Origin: an uncultured Eubacteriales bacterium
GTDB lineage: Bacteria > Bacillota > Clostridia > Lachnospirales > Lachnospiraceae
Direction of reading: 5' to 3'
Assembly (NCBI GenBank): GCA_949284175.1
Contig: CASDVE010000003.1
Span: 1-64,000 of the forward strand
DNA length: 64,000 nt
Of this stretch, positions 62,103 through 64,000 are shown in pieces; the first letter of the stretch is position 1; each line of letters opens with the position of its first letter. The notes beneath the pieces are model-generated. The model made no database searches. It was not told where the DNA came from and worked only from the letters and a program-made list of their open reading frames with translations. The position numbers and the translations under genes were made by a program.

Positions 62103-64000
62103 TTGAAGAGTATATATATAGCGGAAAAACCAAGTGTTGCACAGGAATTTGCAAAAGCTCTAAAATTCAATATGACAAGAAATGATGGGTATTTAGAATC
62201 TGAAAATGCCATTGTAACATGGTGCGTTGGACATCTTGTTACGATGAGCTATCCAGAGGTTTATGATCCAGCATTAAAAAAATGGAGTTTTGAAACATTG
62301 CCTTTTTTACCAGAAGAGTTTAAGTATGAAGTGATTCCAGCTGTAAAAAAACAGTTTGAGATCGTAAAGAAATTGTTGAATCGGGAAGATGTGGATAAAA
62401 TCTATGTCTGTACCGACTCTGGACGAGAAGGAGAATACATTTATCGTCTTGTGGATCAGATGGCGAAACCCGTTGGAAAGGAAAAAAGAAGGGTTTGGAT
62501 CGATTCTCAAACAGAAGAGGAGATCTTAAGAGGGATCAAAGAAGCAAAACTGTTGTCAGAATATGATAACTTAGCTTCTTCTGCTTATTTGAGAGCCAAA
62601 GAAGATTATTTAATGGGAATTAATTTTTCAAGAGCCTTAACACTCAAATATGGCTATACATTGCGAAATTATCTAGGAAGGGATCGCAATGTTGTGATTG
62701 CTGTTGGGCGTGTGATGACTTGTGTTCTTGGGATGATTGTAAAACGGGAACGAGAGATTCGTTCCTTTGTAAAAACCCCTTTTTATCGGGTTATAGCGGA
62801 TACGGCTTATGAGGGAACATCCTTTGAAGCAGAATGGAAAGCCGTAGAAGGAAGTAAATACTTTGGTTCTCCTGCCCTTTATAAAGAAAATGGATTTAAG
62901 AAAGAAGAAGATGCAAAAAATCTCATTGCACTATTAAAACAAAACCCTCCATTGGAAGGGATTGTTTCATCCGTAGAAAAGAAGAAAGAAAAGAAAAATC
63001 CGCCTCTTCTTTATAATTTAGCGGAGTTGCAAAATGAATGTTCAAAACTTTTTAAAATCAGTCCGGATGAAACGTTACAAGTTGTGCAGGAACTATATGA
63101 GAAGAAACTTGTCACCTATCCAAGAACGGATGCGAGAGTTTTATCCACAGCCGTTAGTAAAGAAATTTACAAAAATATAAAAGGGCTTATAAACTACAAT
63201 GTGTTGTCAAATTTTGCAGGGGAAATTATGGAAAAGAAATCATATCAAAATCTTGCAAAAACTCGCTATGTCAATGATAAATTAATCACAGACCATTATG
63301 CTATCATTCCAACAGGGCAGGGACTATCCGCTTTACAAGCGGTTTCCTTAAAACATAAACAGGTGTATGAGATTATTGCGAGAAGATTTTTGAGTATTTT
63401 TTATCCATCCGCAGAATATCAAAAGATGAGCATTGATTATGAAAGAGAAAAAGAGCATTTCTTTGTTTCCTTTAAAATCCTATTGGAAGAAGGATTTTTA
63501 AAAGTGGCAAATCATAGTTTTGGAAGAAAGAAAGCGGAGAAAACAGAAGAGCAAGAAGGTGAAAATGCTTACGATAACACGATGATGGAAGCATTAAAAT
63601 CATTGAAAAAAGGAAGTGTAGTTTCTTTAAAATCTCTGACCATAAAAGAAGGGGAAACTTCTCCTCCAAAACGTTATAATTCCGGTTCTCTTATTTTGGC
63701 GATGGAAAATGCAGGACAGTTGATTGAGGATGAAGAGCTTCGGGCACAAATCAAAGGAAGTGGAATTGGAACAAGTGCTACAAGGGCGGAGATTATAAAA
63801 AAACTTGTCAATAACCACTATATTGCGTTAAATAAGAAAACGCAGATTATGACGCCAACACAGATAGGGGAAATGATCTTTGATGTGGTTTTAGTTTCTA
63901 TGAAAGCCTTGTTAAATCCTGAATTGACAGCCAGCTGGGAAAAAGGGCTTTCTTATGTTGCAGAAGGAACCATCACAGAAGAAGAATACATGGAAAAATT
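62103..64000 (+). CDS. topB: DNA topoisomerase III, partial (runs off the window)
   Basis: The first 632 codons of a type IA topoisomerase; there is no stop before the edge. It starts with TTG 62103 (KSIYIAEKPSVAQEFAKAL), after gaaagagg. The TOPRIM domain gives E in AEKPSVA and the acidic pair in CTDSGREGEYIYRL. The active-site Tyr is Y339 in LVTYPRTDARVL, and the HYAIIPTG motif follows. It relaxes negatively supercoiled DNA and untangles replication or recombination intermediates. Topoisomerase III outside mobile elements is usual in Firmicutes. Confidence 0.94.
   Translation, partial: MKSIYIAEKPSVAQEFAKALKFNMTRNDGYLESENAIVTWCVGHLVTMSYPEVYDPALKKWSFETLPFLPEEFKYEVIPAVKKQFEIVKKLLNREDVDKIYVCTDSGREGEYIYRLVDQMAKPVGKEKRRVWIDSQTEEEILRGIKEAKLLSEYDNLASSAYLRAKEDYLMGINFSRALTLKYGYTLRNYLGRDRNVVIAVGRVMTCVLGMIVKREREIRSFVKTPFYRVIADTAYEGTSFEAEWKAVEGSKYFGSPALYKENGFKKEEDAKNLIALLKQNPPLEGIVSSVEKKKEKKNPPLLYNLAELQNECSKLFKISPDETLQVVQELYEKKLVTYPRTDARVLSTAVSKEIYKNIKGLINYNVLSNFAGEIMEKKSYQNLAKTRYVNDKLITDHYAIIPTGQGLSALQAVSLKHKQVYEIIARRFLSIFYPSAEYQKMSIDYEREKEHFFVSFKILLEEGFLKVANHSFGRKKAEKTEEQEGENAYDNTMMEALKSLKKGSVVSLKSLTIKEGETSPPKRYNSGSLILAMENAGQLIEDEELRAQIKGSGIGTSATRAEIIKKLVNNHYIALNKKTQIMTPTQIGEMIFDVVLVSMKALLNPELTASWEKGLSYVAEGTITEEEYMEK

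Overview
The window is A+T-rich DNA with Firmicutes-type signals: strong AGGAGG ribosome-binding sites, TTG and GTG starts, TTGACA/TATAAT promoters, many U-tailed terminators, a T-box before thrS and GlcT/LicT-type antitermination sites. Gene content (glucose-PTS with its antiterminator, a complete F-type ATP synthase, a DUF5721-like gene, a LUD-domain protein, type II lanthipeptide genes) fits a gut-type Clostridia, most likely a member of Lachnospiraceae. That placement is an inference from gene content; no rRNA gene is present.

Layout. 1-896: gene-poor, with a decayed gene fragment, one possible short peptide and a possible folded RNA. 784-12035: a two-peptide type II lanthipeptide (lantibiotic) cluster, in the order lanM1, lanA-alpha, lanA-beta, lanM2, lanT, a 61-residue membrane peptide, lanF, lanE, lanG, closed by a terminator shared with the convergent MATE gene. 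12064-13487: a MATE efflux pump on the minus strand with a terminator-like hairpin in its leader. 13890-20375: the atpBEFHAGDC operon. 20530-28442: a HAD phosphatase, a LacI regulator fused to a solute-binding-protein domain, then a lipoprotein/ATPase/fused-permease ABC importer with a glycerophosphodiesterase, preceded by a promoter flanked by two operator-like palindromes. 28540-31417: an mgtC-udp pair present twice, the first udp copy reduced to an internally deleted pseudogene. 31506-32366: a DMT transporter on the minus strand. 32870-37008: a YclNOPQ-like ferric-siderophore importer with paired inverted repeats. 37039-43865: pstSCAB-phoU-phoB-phoR behind a Pho-box-like repeat. 43873-45003: a secreted CAP-domain protein on the minus strand. 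45247-47681: T-box and thrS. 47693-48935: two lipoproteins on the minus strand. 49297-52711: glcT and ptsG with two RAT-like sites. 52760-57574: a DUF523-MGMT fusion, a GNAT, DUF554 (minus), an AlaX-like editing enzyme and a GT2 glycosyltransferase. 57580-61758: a DUF5721-like gene (minus), an M18 aminopeptidase, a two-gene AAA ATPase plus PD-(D/E)xK-like pair, and a LUD protein (minus). 62103-64000: topoisomerase III, cut by the window edge.

How the genes work together. In the lanthipeptide cluster each precursor lies next to one LanM synthetase; the single LanT carries a C39 peptidase that would cut both GG leaders during export, and LanFEG would give self-immunity. The alpha core ends in a variant of the lipid-II-binding mersacidin motif and the beta core has the ring spacing of known beta peptides. 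The ABC/GDPD block looks like one regulon for a phosphodiester or related anion under the fused LacI protein. The Pst/Pho block is a self-contained phosphate sensing and uptake unit.

Most worth following: the two-peptide lantibiotic with its altered alpha motif, the LacI-SBP fusion and its regulon, the AAA/nuclease-like pair at 59564-61042, the DUF523-MGMT fusion, the mgtC-udp duplication, and several leader structures.
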